27,918 bases of DNA. It comes from Lysobacterales bacterium (GTDB taxonomy: Bacteria > Pseudomonadota > Gammaproteobacteria > Xanthomonadales > SZUA-36). The translations under genes were made by a program, and so were the position numbers. Shown here one piece after another: positions 7,879-15,280 of the stretch. The notes beneath the pieces were generated by a model. That model was not told the origin of the DNA and made no database searches. It worked only from the letters and a program-made list of their open reading frames with translations. The stretch is taken from the NCBI GenBank assembly GCA_026196445.1, contig JAPHTE010000231.1, forward strand, positions 1 to 27,918, given 5' to 3'. Each line of letters starts with the position of its first letter. The first letter of the stretch is position 1.

Positions 7879-8379
7879 ATGGAAAAAGGTAAAGTTGTAT
7901 ACAAATTAGAAGACGACATCTCCACGGATATTATTTACCCGGGTCGTTTCATGGCAACTGTATTGCCCACGGAAACACCGCAATTCGCGTTCTTCGATGA
8001 CTCTGAATTCAACCAGAAACTCACACAAGGGCAGATTCCGCCCGGAAGCTTTATCGTGGCCGGGGACAATTTTGGCTGTGGTTCTTCACGTGAGCAGGCT
8101 GCCTCGTGTATCAAGGGTTACGAGATCACCGTGATCGCACGTCATTTTGCGAGAATATTCCTGCAAAATTCGATAAACGTAGGGCTCAGGATGATCATCT
8201 GTCCTGACATTGAGGCCGACGAGGGTGATGAACTGGAAATCAGGGACAACAAGGTCTGGAACCTGACATCAGGTGAGTCATTTGCAATTAATCCATTACC
8301 GGAAGCCCGCCAGGCCATTATCGACGCGGGAGGGTTGATACCCTTCGCGCGCCAGCTACTAATTGAGCGCGGAATATAG
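7879..8379 (+). CDS. Aconitase/3-isopropylmalate dehydratase-type hydrolyase, small subunit
   Basis: A 166-residue LeuD/HacB-type swivelling domain, partner of the preceding gene. GDNFGCGSSREQA at 62-74 is the family signature that positions substrate. The specificity loop follows DIIYPGR and reads RFMAT (23-27). In characterised relatives this loop is YLRT, YLVY, YLVM or similar and separates homoaconitases from isopropylmalate isomerases; FMAT is none of the forms I know, so substrate cannot be read from it. The ATG at 7879 has GGAGGT 8 bases upstream, inside the end of the large-subunit gene. An intrinsic terminator begins 7 bases after the stop. Confidence 0.92.
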   Translation: MEKGKVVYKLEDDISTDIIYPGRFMATVLPTETPQFAFFDDSEFNQKLTQGQIPPGSFIVAGDNFGCGSSREQAASCIKGYEITVIARHFARIFLQNSINVGLRMIICPDIEADEGDELEIRDNKVWNLTSGESFAINPLPEARQAIIDAGGLIPFARQLLIERGI

Positions 8380-8385
8380 AAACTG

Positions 8386-8410
8386 AAAGGGGGCCTCGGC
8401 CCCCTTTTTT
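8386..8410 (+). terminator. Rho-independent terminator inside the gene set
   Basis: AAAGGGGGC (8386-8394), loop CTCG, GCCCCCTTT (8399-8407), continuing to a run of six T (8405-8410). The 9-bp GC-rich stem with tetraloop and T-tract is a textbook intrinsic terminator. It separates the dehydratase genes from the oxidoreductase genes, which lie only 58 bases apart, so it should lower or uncouple expression of the downstream block. Confidence 0.85.
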
Positions 8411-8437
8411 GACATATGACAGAGAGGTAAAACCGCA

Positions 8438-10660
8438 ATGATGGAAATTACAATCTGCGGACGTGGAGGACAGGGCGGTGTTACGCTGGCCAAGATTATT
8501 GCCTCGGCGTATTTTCTCAAGGGTAAGTATGTACAGGCATTCGGCGTGTACGCCGCGGAGCGTTCCGGTGCGCCGATCCAGGCATATGTGCGTATCGATG
8601 ACGAAGAAATCACCAATCACAACCAGGTTCAGCATCCCGACCATATCGTCATTCTGGACCGCACGCTGATCGTGCCCCAGATCGATGCCGCCATGAAACC
8701 GGGCGGCACCATCATCGTCAACACGACGCCGGAGCGAACCGATTGCCAGGAAAATTTTTCCGGGCGGAAGCTCGCCAGTATCGACGCCACCGGTATTGCC
8801 GTGGCCAATGGCCTGGGTACGCGCACGGTACCCATCGTCAACACCACCATGGCGGGTGCGGTTGCCAGGGCGCTGGGCCTTTCACTGTCGGATATGCTGG
8901 CGGCACTGGAACACCTTAATTTTACCGGCGCCAACAAGACCTGCGCCCGGCAGGCGTACAAACAGGTGAAGACATTCATCGTCGAGGGGATTCCCTCCGA
9001 GCAGCCGGCAAGTACCGAGGTTCGCCACAATGCCGGCCTGTTCGACGATGACCTGGGCGGTATGCCAAAAATCAAAACTGGAAGCTGGGCCACGGAAAAA
9101 CCTGAAAGACGGCGTTTGACTCCGCCTTGCAACCACGTTTGTCCTGCCGGAAATGATGTCAGGGGGTTTGTCGAGGCAGTTGGCAAAGAGGATTACGACC
9201 AGGCAATGAAAATTTTGCTCGAGACCTCACCCTTGCCTGCGGTTTGTGGGCGGGTATGCCCCGCGCCGTGCATGGAGGCCTGTAACCGTGCAGAATTTGA
9301 CGCTTCGGTTAATGTCAGGGAGATTGAACGGGCTGCTGCCGAAAGGGGTGTTCGACCCCCACCGGCGACCGTATCGCGAGACCAGGCCGTGGCCGTGGTC
9401 GGTTCGGGACCTGCCGGCCTCAGCGCCGCCTTTCACCTGGCACGGCTCGGTTACCCAGTGACGCTGTTTGAGGCAGATAAAGAACTCGGTGGTGTATTGC
9501 GCACCGGGATACCCACCTATCGTTTGCCGCGTGACGTGCTGGACCAGGAGATCGATTACATACTCAGCCATGGTATTGAGGTCAAAGCCGGCAATCCGGT
9601 AGGACGGGAAGACATGCTGCGTCTCAGCCAGGATTACCAGGCTGTTTTCGCCGGCACCGGCTTACAGAATGTCAGCGATCTGGATCTCGGCGGCGAGGGC
9701 CCGGTTAAACCGGTCCAGGGACTGCATTTCCTGGAACGTGTCCGCTGGGGCAATGTACGGTTGGATGGCAAGCGTGTCGTGGTGATCGGTGGCGGTAATA
9801 CCGCCATGGACGCTGCCCGTTCCGCCTTACGTATCGGCGCCGATGAGGTGCGTGTCGTCTATCGCCGCACCCGTAGCGAAATGCCGGCCATACATGAGGA
9901 AATCGAGCAGGCGCTCGAAGAGGGCATCATGCTGGACGAATTGGTAGCACCGGTTCGCCTGACCGATTCAGACAGCGGAACCCTGTTGACCTGCCAGGGC
10001 ATGATACTTGGTCCACCCGACGATAGCGGGCGGCCAAGGCCGATCGCCGATAAAAGCCCTGAAGCGCTGTTTGATATCCCTTGTGACCTCGTTATCCTGG
10101 CGCTGGGGCAATCGCACGATATCTCCATCCTGCCCGAGGGTGCCGAGATCAAGGAGGAGGGCACGTTGCTCGGTCTCAGTGGTGCGCCGGTTTTCCTCGG
10201 TGGGGATTTTGCCACTAACGAGGGAACGGTCTCCGCAGCGATCGGCAGTGGCGCCAGGGCCGCGTTGCACATCCATCGCAACCTGTCGGGTGAAGACCTT
10301 TTCCCTGAACCGGAAGAGCGGGTCGCGGATTCCGATGACATCAAGTTTCATCGTTTCCATCACCGGCCCAACGAGGCGGTCAAAACCCTTGAACCCATGG
10401 TGCGACGACGCAGTTTTGATGAAGTCCACCTGGGGTTCGCGGCTGGTCCCGACGGCTCGGGAGCCAGCGCCGAAGCCTCGCGCTGTCTGAGTTGTGGTGT
10501 GTGTAACGAGTGTGACCGCTGTCTGGAGTACTGTCCGGAAGGCGTTTTGAAACGCGATCCGGAAGGTGACGGTTATCTCTTTGACCTTGAATACTGTAAA
10601 GGTTGTGGCGTGTGTATGACCGCGTGTCCACGTGGCGCCATATACATGGCCAGCCTGTGA
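8438..10660 (+). CDS. 2-oxoacid oxidoreductase gamma / GltD-like NAD(P)-FAD / ferredoxin fusion
   Basis: A 740-residue protein joining three parts. Residues 1-180 are a pyruvate/2-oxoacid:acceptor oxidoreductase gamma domain (GRGGQGGVTLAK at 8-19, YAAERSGAPIQAYVRIDD). Residues 228-625 are a glutamate-synthase-small-subunit/NfnB-like flavoprotein, with cysteines 231, 235, 270, 274, 278 and 282, an FAD fold GSGPAGLSAA at 322-331, and a second nucleotide fold VVIGGGNTAMDAAR at 448-461. Residues 683-740 carry two ferredoxin motifs: C689/692/695/699 and C720/723/726/730, plus extra C683 and C686. It would carry electrons between the TPP subunits and NAD(P)H through Fe-S centres. Phenylglyoxylate dehydrogenase (PadEFGHI) has comparable parts as separate proteins. 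The first ATG has GAGAGGT 10 bases upstream. Domain calls are firm; the electron acceptor is inferred. Confidence 0.92.
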   Translation: MMEITICGRGGQGGVTLAKIIASAYFLKGKYVQAFGVYAAERSGAPIQAYVRIDDEEITNHNQVQHPDHIVILDRTLIVPQIDAAMKPGGTIIVNTTPERTDCQENFSGRKLASIDATGIAVANGLGTRTVPIVNTTMAGAVARALGLSLSDMLAALEHLNFTGANKTCARQAYKQVKTFIVEGIPSEQPASTEVRHNAGLFDDDLGGMPKIKTGSWATEKPERRRLTPPCNHVCPAGNDVRGFVEAVGKEDYDQAMKILLETSPLPAVCGRVCPAPCMEACNRAEFDASVNVREIERAAAERGVRPPPATVSRDQAVAVVGSGPAGLSAAFHLARLGYPVTLFEADKELGGVLRTGIPTYRLPRDVLDQEIDYILSHGIEVKAGNPVGREDMLRLSQDYQAVFAGTGLQNVSDLDLGGEGPVKPVQGLHFLERVRWGNVRLDGKRVVVIGGGNTAMDAARSALRIGADEVRVVYRRTRSEMPAIHEEIEQALEEGIMLDELVAPVRLTDSDSGTLLTCQGMILGPPDDSGRPRPIADKSPEALFDIPCDLVILALGQSHDISILPEGAEIKEEGTLLGLSGAPVFLGGDFATNEGTVSAAIGSGARAALHIHRNLSGEDLFPEPEERVADSDDIKFHRFHHRPNEAVKTLEPMVRRRSFDEVHLGFAAGPDGSGASAEASRCLSCGVCNECDRCLEYCPEGVLKRDPEGDGYLFDLEYCKGCGVCMTACPRGAIYMASL

Positions 10661-10676
10661 TATTGGAGTAATGACG

Positions 10677-11849
10677 ATGAGCAGAATGCTTGCAACCGGT
10701 GACCACGTAGCGGGCCATGCCCTGGCGATGGCGGGTGAGGCCAACCGCGATGCCCGTGGTTGTTGCGCCGGCGCTTACCCGATTACACCTCAGACCGAAA
10801 TCATCGAATACCTGTCCGCCTATAATTTCACCAAGGGGCGGATCGTGCTGGTGGAATCCGAGCACAGTGCGATGGGTGTTTGCATGGGCGCCGCTTTGGC
10901 TGGCGGGCGCACCTTCACGGCCAGTTCCTCCAATGGCTTGGCTTACATGACGGAAAATATTTTTGCGGCGGGTTTTTACCGTTTGCCAACGGTGATGCTG
11001 GCCGTGAACCGCACCCTTGGACCGCCCTGGAATATCTGGGTGGATCAGGGCGACAGCCTGATGATGCGTGATGCGGCCTGGCTGCAGTTCTATTGTGACA
11101 GCCACCAGGACCTGTTCGACACTGTTTTGATGTCGTTCCGGGTTGCGGAAGATCCGCGTGTCATGTTGCCGGTGATCGTTGCCCTGGACGGCTTTGTCAC
11201 ATCCCACACGCAAATGGTGGTCGATTTTCCGACCCAGGAACAGGTGGATAACTTCCTGCCCCCATGCGTGGTCCCACATCATTTGAAACATAACCATCCC
11301 ACGACCATGGGTGGCATGACTTTCCCGAATGAGACCGAACACCACCGCTTTGAAATTCAGCAATCCATGGAAAACGTAATCACAGTGCTGGAAGAGGCCC
11401 GGGATGAATTCGAAGAGATTTTCGGGCGGCGCCCGGCAGGGGTCATGGAAACCTTTGAGACCGGGGACGCGGACATGATCCTGGTCGCCTGCAATACGAT
11501 GGCCCGGACACTCAGGAACGTGGTCAGGGAGCGGCGTGCAAAGGGCGAAAAAATCGGCATGATCCGCACCAAGTTGTTCCGGCCATTCCCGCGCAGAGAG
11601 CTGTTGCAAGCCATCGGCGGAGCCGCCAAGGTCGGCGTGCTGGATCGCAACCATTCACCGGGCTCGGGAGGAATTTTCTGGCAGGAAATTGCAACCACCC
11701 TGCAAGGCGGGCCGGATATCCTGTTACAGGACTATCTCGTTGGCCTCGGTGGCGGTGATGTGACGCCGGAGAATATCAACGCGATCATCGATGATCTGCA
11801 ACGCCGCGAAACGGCTTCGGATCCGCAATGGAAGGACACGACAAAATGA
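10677..11849 (+). CDS. 2-oxoacid:acceptor oxidoreductase, alpha subunit
   Basis: A 390-residue PorA-type subunit, combining the TPP pyrimidine-binding domain (GAYPITPQTEIIEYLS, ESEHSAMGVCMGAALAG) with the transketolase C-terminal-like domain (about 250-375). The ATG at 10677 is chosen because TTGGAG lies 8 bases upstream; an in-frame ATG at 10671 would leave only 2 bases. The conserved glutamate in VESEHSAM is the expected TPP-activating residue. It pairs with the following beta subunit, which it overlaps by ATGA, to decarboxylate a 2-oxoacid to acyl-CoA or to carboxylate in reverse. Sequence character is nearer pyruvate/phenylglyoxylate-type than KorA-type, so the position next to the isocitrate-type dehydrogenase, not the motif, is what suggests 2-oxoglutarate. 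Confidence 0.9.
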   Translation: MSRMLATGDHVAGHALAMAGEANRDARGCCAGAYPITPQTEIIEYLSAYNFTKGRIVLVESEHSAMGVCMGAALAGGRTFTASSSNGLAYMTENIFAAGFYRLPTVMLAVNRTLGPPWNIWVDQGDSLMMRDAAWLQFYCDSHQDLFDTVLMSFRVAEDPRVMLPVIVALDGFVTSHTQMVVDFPTQEQVDNFLPPCVVPHHLKHNHPTTMGGMTFPNETEHHRFEIQQSMENVITVLEEARDEFEEIFGRRPAGVMETFETGDADMILVACNTMARTLRNVVRERRAKGEKIGMIRTKLFRPFPRRELLQAIGGAAKVGVLDRNHSPGSGGIFWQEIATTLQGGPDILLQDYLVGLGGGDVTPENINAIIDDLQRRETASDPQWKDTTK

Positions 11850-12772
11850 GTGCAATGACCCCTTCAAAACCGTATAGGAATCACCTGTTGCGACCGGGTA
11901 ACACCAACTGCGCAGGCTGTGGGATGTCGGTCGGTCTGCAATTTCTCGATGAAGCGCTGGGTGATGAAATGCCGGTGCTGGTGATACCGTCGAGTTGCGG
12001 TATCGTAACCGCCGGTGCATTTCCCACCTCCGGTTATGGCGCGCCGACCGCGGCCACGACCTTTGCCAGTTCACCGGCGGTGGCGTCCGGAATCAGCGCG
12101 GTCACCAACATGAACGACATCGATAACCCCGTGATCTGCTGGGCCGGTGATGGTGGAACTTATGATATCGGCATGGCGACCCTGTCGGCTGCCGCCGAGC
12201 GTAACGAGGACATCATTTACATCTGTTACGACAACGAAATCTACGGGAATACAGGCGGCCAGCGCAGTGGCGCGACACCGATTGGTTCCGTGACCTCGAC
12301 CACGCCCCAGGGAAAAAGTGAGCGCAAAAAGGACATCATGTCGATCATGGCGGCGCACCGGATTCCGTATGCCGCTACTCTGTCTATAGGTCACCGTAAG
12401 GATTTCCTGCGCAAAGTCCGGTATGCGCGCTCAGTCAAGGGCTTCCGTTTCCTGTTGATGCTGTCGCCTTGCCCGACGGGCTGGAAGTCCGAACCCGACC
12501 AGAGTACGGAGCTGATCGAGTTGGCGGTCAGGTCAGGCCTGTTCCCGCTTTACGAAATATTTGACGGCCGCCGTTACCGGATTAACTTCCGGCCCGATGA
12601 TACCGACGTGAGCACTTACACCAAGCAACAGCGACGCTTCCGCAAGGTGTGGGGCGATACAGGGGATTTGCAGGCCTTTATCGACGCCCAGTGGCAGTAC
12701 CTTGACGGTATGGCAACGGTGTTTCCGGCCAAGGAGCCTGGTACGCCCGGAACGAAAGTCGAACGACTTTAG
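11846..12772 (+). CDS. 2-oxoacid:acceptor oxidoreductase, beta subunit (TPP-binding)
   Basis: A 308-residue PorB-type subunit. It has the N-terminal NTNCAGCG motif with two of the cluster cysteines, the TPP/Mg segment GDGGTYDIGMATLSAA, and YDNEIYGNTGGQRS, which completes the TPP site. KSERKKDIMSIMAAHRIPYAAT matches the domain III region of pyruvate and phenylglyoxylate oxidoreductases. The ATG at 11846 overlaps the alpha stop and has AAGGA 9 bases upstream. Together with the alpha subunit and the 740-residue fusion it forms a complete oxygen-sensitive complex. The TAG stop lies inside two overlapping hairpins (12755-12817). The substrate may be pyruvate, 2-oxobutyrate or 2-oxoglutarate. Confidence 0.92.
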   Translation: MSAMTPSKPYRNHLLRPGNTNCAGCGMSVGLQFLDEALGDEMPVLVIPSSCGIVTAGAFPTSGYGAPTAATTFASSPAVASGISAVTNMNDIDNPVICWAGDGGTYDIGMATLSAAAERNEDIIYICYDNEIYGNTGGQRSGATPIGSVTSTTPQGKSERKKDIMSIMAAHRIPYAATLSIGHRKDFLRKVRYARSVKGFRFLLMLSPCPTGWKSEPDQSTELIELAVRSGLFPLYEIFDGRRYRINFRPDDTDVSTYTKQQRRFRKVWGDTGDLQAFIDAQWQYLDGMATVFPAKEPGTPGTKVERL

Positions 12773-12817
12773 ATAATAATGGGGCAACTTTACCACTGTC
12801 CCAAATAATCTAAAGTC
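12755..12817 (+). other. Mutually exclusive hairpins at the end of the gene set
   Basis: AAAGTCG (12755-12761) pairs with CGACTTT (12764-12770). Alternatively GACTTTAGAT (12765-12774) pairs perfectly with ATCTAAAGTC (12808-12817). Both stems use the GACTTT segment, so only one can form. The stop codon of the beta subunit is within the shared arm. No T-run follows, so it is not a simple intrinsic terminator; 3'-end protection or attenuation of the downstream small gene is possible. Confidence 0.5.
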
Positions 12818-12861
12818 AAGAGCTGTCGCAATATTCAATCCAAGCCATTAAGATTTTGCTC

Positions 12862-13167
12862 ATGATAACCAGAATAGTAAGAATGGCGTTCGTACCCGCT
12901 CGCGTGGATGATTTCCTGGCCCATTTTGGCCGCATCCACGAGTTGATCCGTGACTACCCCGGCGTGCAGCACCTCGAACTGCACCGCGATGCCGGTCAGC
13001 CCAACGTGTTTTATACCTACAGCAAGTGGGATAACGCGGCAGCGCTTGAAAACTACCGACGAAGCGACCTGTTCAAGGGCGCCTGGGGCGAGGTCAAACC
13101 CTGGTTTTCAGAAAAGGCTCAGGCCTTCAGCCTGGTTGAGGAAGCGGTTTCCGGTAGCGGTGGGTGA
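12862..13167 (+). CDS. Antibiotic biosynthesis monooxygenase (ABM)-fold protein
   Basis: A 101-residue protein with the ferredoxin-like ABM/Dabb pattern: ITRIVRMAFVPARVDDFLAHF, then YPGVQHLELHRD and NVFYTYSKWDNAAALENYR, the usual W/Y-rich second half. Such proteins are small dimeric monooxygenases, heme-degrading enzymes or uncatalytic dimerisation modules. No clear ribosome site precedes the ATG at 12862; an in-frame TTG lies two codons upstream at 12856. It is the last gene in the plus-strand series, 89 bases after the beta subunit. Its 3' end overlaps the end of the convergent acyl-CoA synthetase gene by 49 bases. The function in this context is unknown. Confidence 0.75.
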   Translation: MITRIVRMAFVPARVDDFLAHFGRIHELIRDYPGVQHLELHRDAGQPNVFYTYSKWDNAAALENYRRSDLFKGAWGEVKPWFSEKAQAFSLVEEAVSGSGG

Positions 13168-15242
13168 GGGGTTTCTGCCAGCTGCTTTTCGATCCTGGTA
13201 CGCGTATCCACGGCCAGCAGGGTTTGTCCGGATCCCATTAGCGGGTTGATGTCCATTTCCGAGATTTCGGGCGCCGTCTCCACCAGCGCTGAGACCCGCT
13301 GGATGATTTCACTGAACAGGCGTTCGCAGACCCCTTCTCGGCCTCGCAAGCCCTGGATGAGCGGGTAGGCCTGCAGGCGCCTGATCATTTTGCTGGCCTC
13401 ACTTTCTGAAACCGGGACAAGACAGGCGGATACATCGTTCATTACCTCCACCATCACACCACCGAAACCACATACGAGCAAGTGGCCAAAACCGGCCTCG
13501 CGTTTTACGCCGACAAACAACTCAATGCCGTCGGTCATCGGTTGGAGCAGTACGCCCACTGCACCCTCGATACGCATCAACCGGTCAAATTGTGTCTGCA
13601 TATCATGGCCTGATTCAACATCCAGCACCACTCCACCGACATCGGTTTTGTGTACCGGTCCGACGACCTTCATTGCGACTGGAAAATCAAACGGTACGGG
13701 GGGGTGTTCGAGTTGCCTGGCCACGGTGATGATCTGCTGCTGCACCCGTGGAATACCGGCGGCATCCAATAATTCACCGGCTTTATCCGGTGGCAGGAAA
13801 CCATCGCTGGCCGTATCCACGATGTTGCGAATCCGCTGCCGGTCGATTGTGATGTTCGGCGCTGTCGCCCCTTTTGCCGGTGCCGGTGTTCCGGCGACGG
13901 CGCACAATGCCCGGGCAAGAACCACTTCGTCCGGGAAGTTCGCGTATCCTGCCGACTGGAAAGCCTCGATGCCAGCCCGGGCGTTGATGACCGAAGGCAA
14001 TACCGGGTAAATGGGTTTGCTGCACGATACCATTTTTGAACGCAGAATTGCATACGCGTCCGTTACATCGAACAGGCCCGGGCTGCCGAAGATCACCACC
14101 ATTGCGTCTACTTGGTCAAACTCTTGTTCACAATGATCGATGATGGTCCCCAATTGCTTAGCCGTGCCGGTGGCAAGGAAATCGATCGGGTTGGCAACCG
14201 AGGAGCCGGGGTTGAGCTGGGAGAGTAGTTGTTCGGCGTCTGGTCCTTCTAAGGCAGGAACATTCAATCCGCCGTCCGACAGGGCGTCAGTGAGCATCAC
14301 GGCCGGACCACCGGCGTGCGTGATCACCGCGATGTTCTTGCCCTTCAATTCCGGGTACGAGAACACGGCGGCGACGCTCAGAAGTTCCTGGCGGCTGCGG
14401 CATTGCACGATACCGGCCTTTTTAAACAGTGCACTGACTGCAGAATCCGGGTTGGTCAAAGCCCCCGTGTGCGAGGCCGCCGCACGGCTGCCGGCCTCGG
14501 TACGTCCGGCCTTGATAGCGGCGATCCGTGCGCCCTTGCGTACCAGGGAGGACGCGTGTTTTAGCAGCTTCTGAGGATTGAAGACCGATTCCAGGTATAG
14601 CAACTTGCTACGCGAACCGGTTTTCGCATCAAAGTGCGCATCCATGTGCTCGAGCACGTCCTCGACACCCGTCTGGGCGCTGTTGCCCACCGAAAACACG
14701 TTGGCGAACTTCAGCCCCATCGAAATCCCGGCCTCCAACAGGAACACGGCCGTGGCACCGGAGCTGGAGACCAGGTCGCAGCCATTTTCATCCAGTACCG
14801 GGATCGGGGTGGTAAACACGCCACGGTAATTGTTGTTTATCAGGCCGATGCAGTTGGGACCCAGCAAACAGCCATTTACCGAGTTGACCGTTCTGACGAT
14901 CTGTTCTTCCCAGTCTTTGCCCTGTGCACCTTCCTCGGAAAAACCGGCGGACAGGATGATAAAAGCCCGGGTGTCTTTCTCAGTTGCAAGCGTGTGTACC
15001 GCAGCGGGGCAGAAGCGTGCCGGAATCGACAGGATTGCCAGCTCGACTTCATCCAGCTCATCCAGCGATGCCACGCAGGCAACACCCTGCACAGAGGACT
15101 GTTTGGGGTTGACGACTTTCAGGTCACCGGCGTAGGCACCATCGATAATATTCTTCAGTACCTTGCCACCGGGTTTGTGCAAATCATTGGAGCCGCCGAC
15201 GACGACAATGCTGTGCGGGTCTAAAAGCGCCTGGTTGATCAT
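13119..15242 (-). CDS. ADP-forming acyl-CoA (acetyl-CoA type) synthetase, fused alpha-beta
   Basis: A 707-residue NDP-forming acyl-CoA synthetase with alpha and beta parts in one chain, as in bacterial/archaeal ACD enzymes. The N-terminal CoA-binding domain starts HSIVVVGGSND with a GPNCIGLI segment near 128-135. The succinyl-CoA-synthetase-like domain carries ASHTGAL at 256-262, with H258 as the expected phosphohistidine. The C-terminal third, about 480-700, is an ATP-grasp domain (PVAMKVVGPVHKTDVGGV, ending EISEMDINPL). It interconverts acyl-CoA + ADP + Pi with acid + ATP, for acetate, succinate or perhaps a larger acid. It lies 38 bases downstream of the PEP/pyruvate-binding-domain gene and is probably cotranscribed. 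The ribosome site at the ATG is weak. It has no GNAT tail, unlike Pat proteins. Confidence 0.92.
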   Translation of the reverse strand: MINQALLDPHSIVVVGGSNDLHKPGGKVLKNIIDGAYAGDLKVVNPKQSSVQGVACVASLDELDEVELAILSIPARFCPAAVHTLATEKDTRAFIILSAGFSEEGAQGKDWEEQIVRTVNSVNGCLLGPNCIGLINNNYRGVFTTPIPVLDENGCDLVSSSGATAVFLLEAGISMGLKFANVFSVGNSAQTGVEDVLEHMDAHFDAKTGSRSKLLYLESVFNPQKLLKHASSLVRKGARIAAIKAGRTEAGSRAAASHTGALTNPDSAVSALFKKAGIVQCRSRQELLSVAAVFSYPELKGKNIAVITHAGGPAVMLTDALSDGGLNVPALEGPDAEQLLSQLNPGSSVANPIDFLATGTAKQLGTIIDHCEQEFDQVDAMVVIFGSPGLFDVTDAYAILRSKMVSCSKPIYPVLPSVINARAGIEAFQSAGYANFPDEVVLARALCAVAGTPAPAKGATAPNITIDRQRIRNIVDTASDGFLPPDKAGELLDAAGIPRVQQQIITVARQLEHPPVPFDFPVAMKVVGPVHKTDVGGVVLDVESGHDMQTQFDRLMRIEGAVGVLLQPMTDGIELFVGVKREAGFGHLLVCGFGGVMVEVMNDVSACLVPVSESEASKMIRRLQAYPLIQGLRGREGVCERLFSEIIQRVSALVETAPEISEMDINPLMGSGQTLLAVDTRTRIEKQLAETPHPPLPETASSTRLKA

Positions 15243-15280
15243 CGGCGTTTACCAGGGACCGTAAATGATTGAACGAGCAT

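Noticed and set aside
3323..8379. Reading the dehydrogenase and LeuCD-like genes as a leucine operon (leuB, leuC, leuD)
   Set aside because: No 2-isopropylmalate synthase is present; the DRE-TIM gene is HMG-CoA-lyase type, it is coupled to a class III CoA-transferase, and the dehydrogenase has an NADP/ICDH-type cofactor motif.
8409..8437. TTGACA at 8409-8414 as a -35 box for the oxidoreductase genes
   Set aside because: It overlaps the terminator T-run, and no -10 element lies at a suitable distance before the ATG at 8438.
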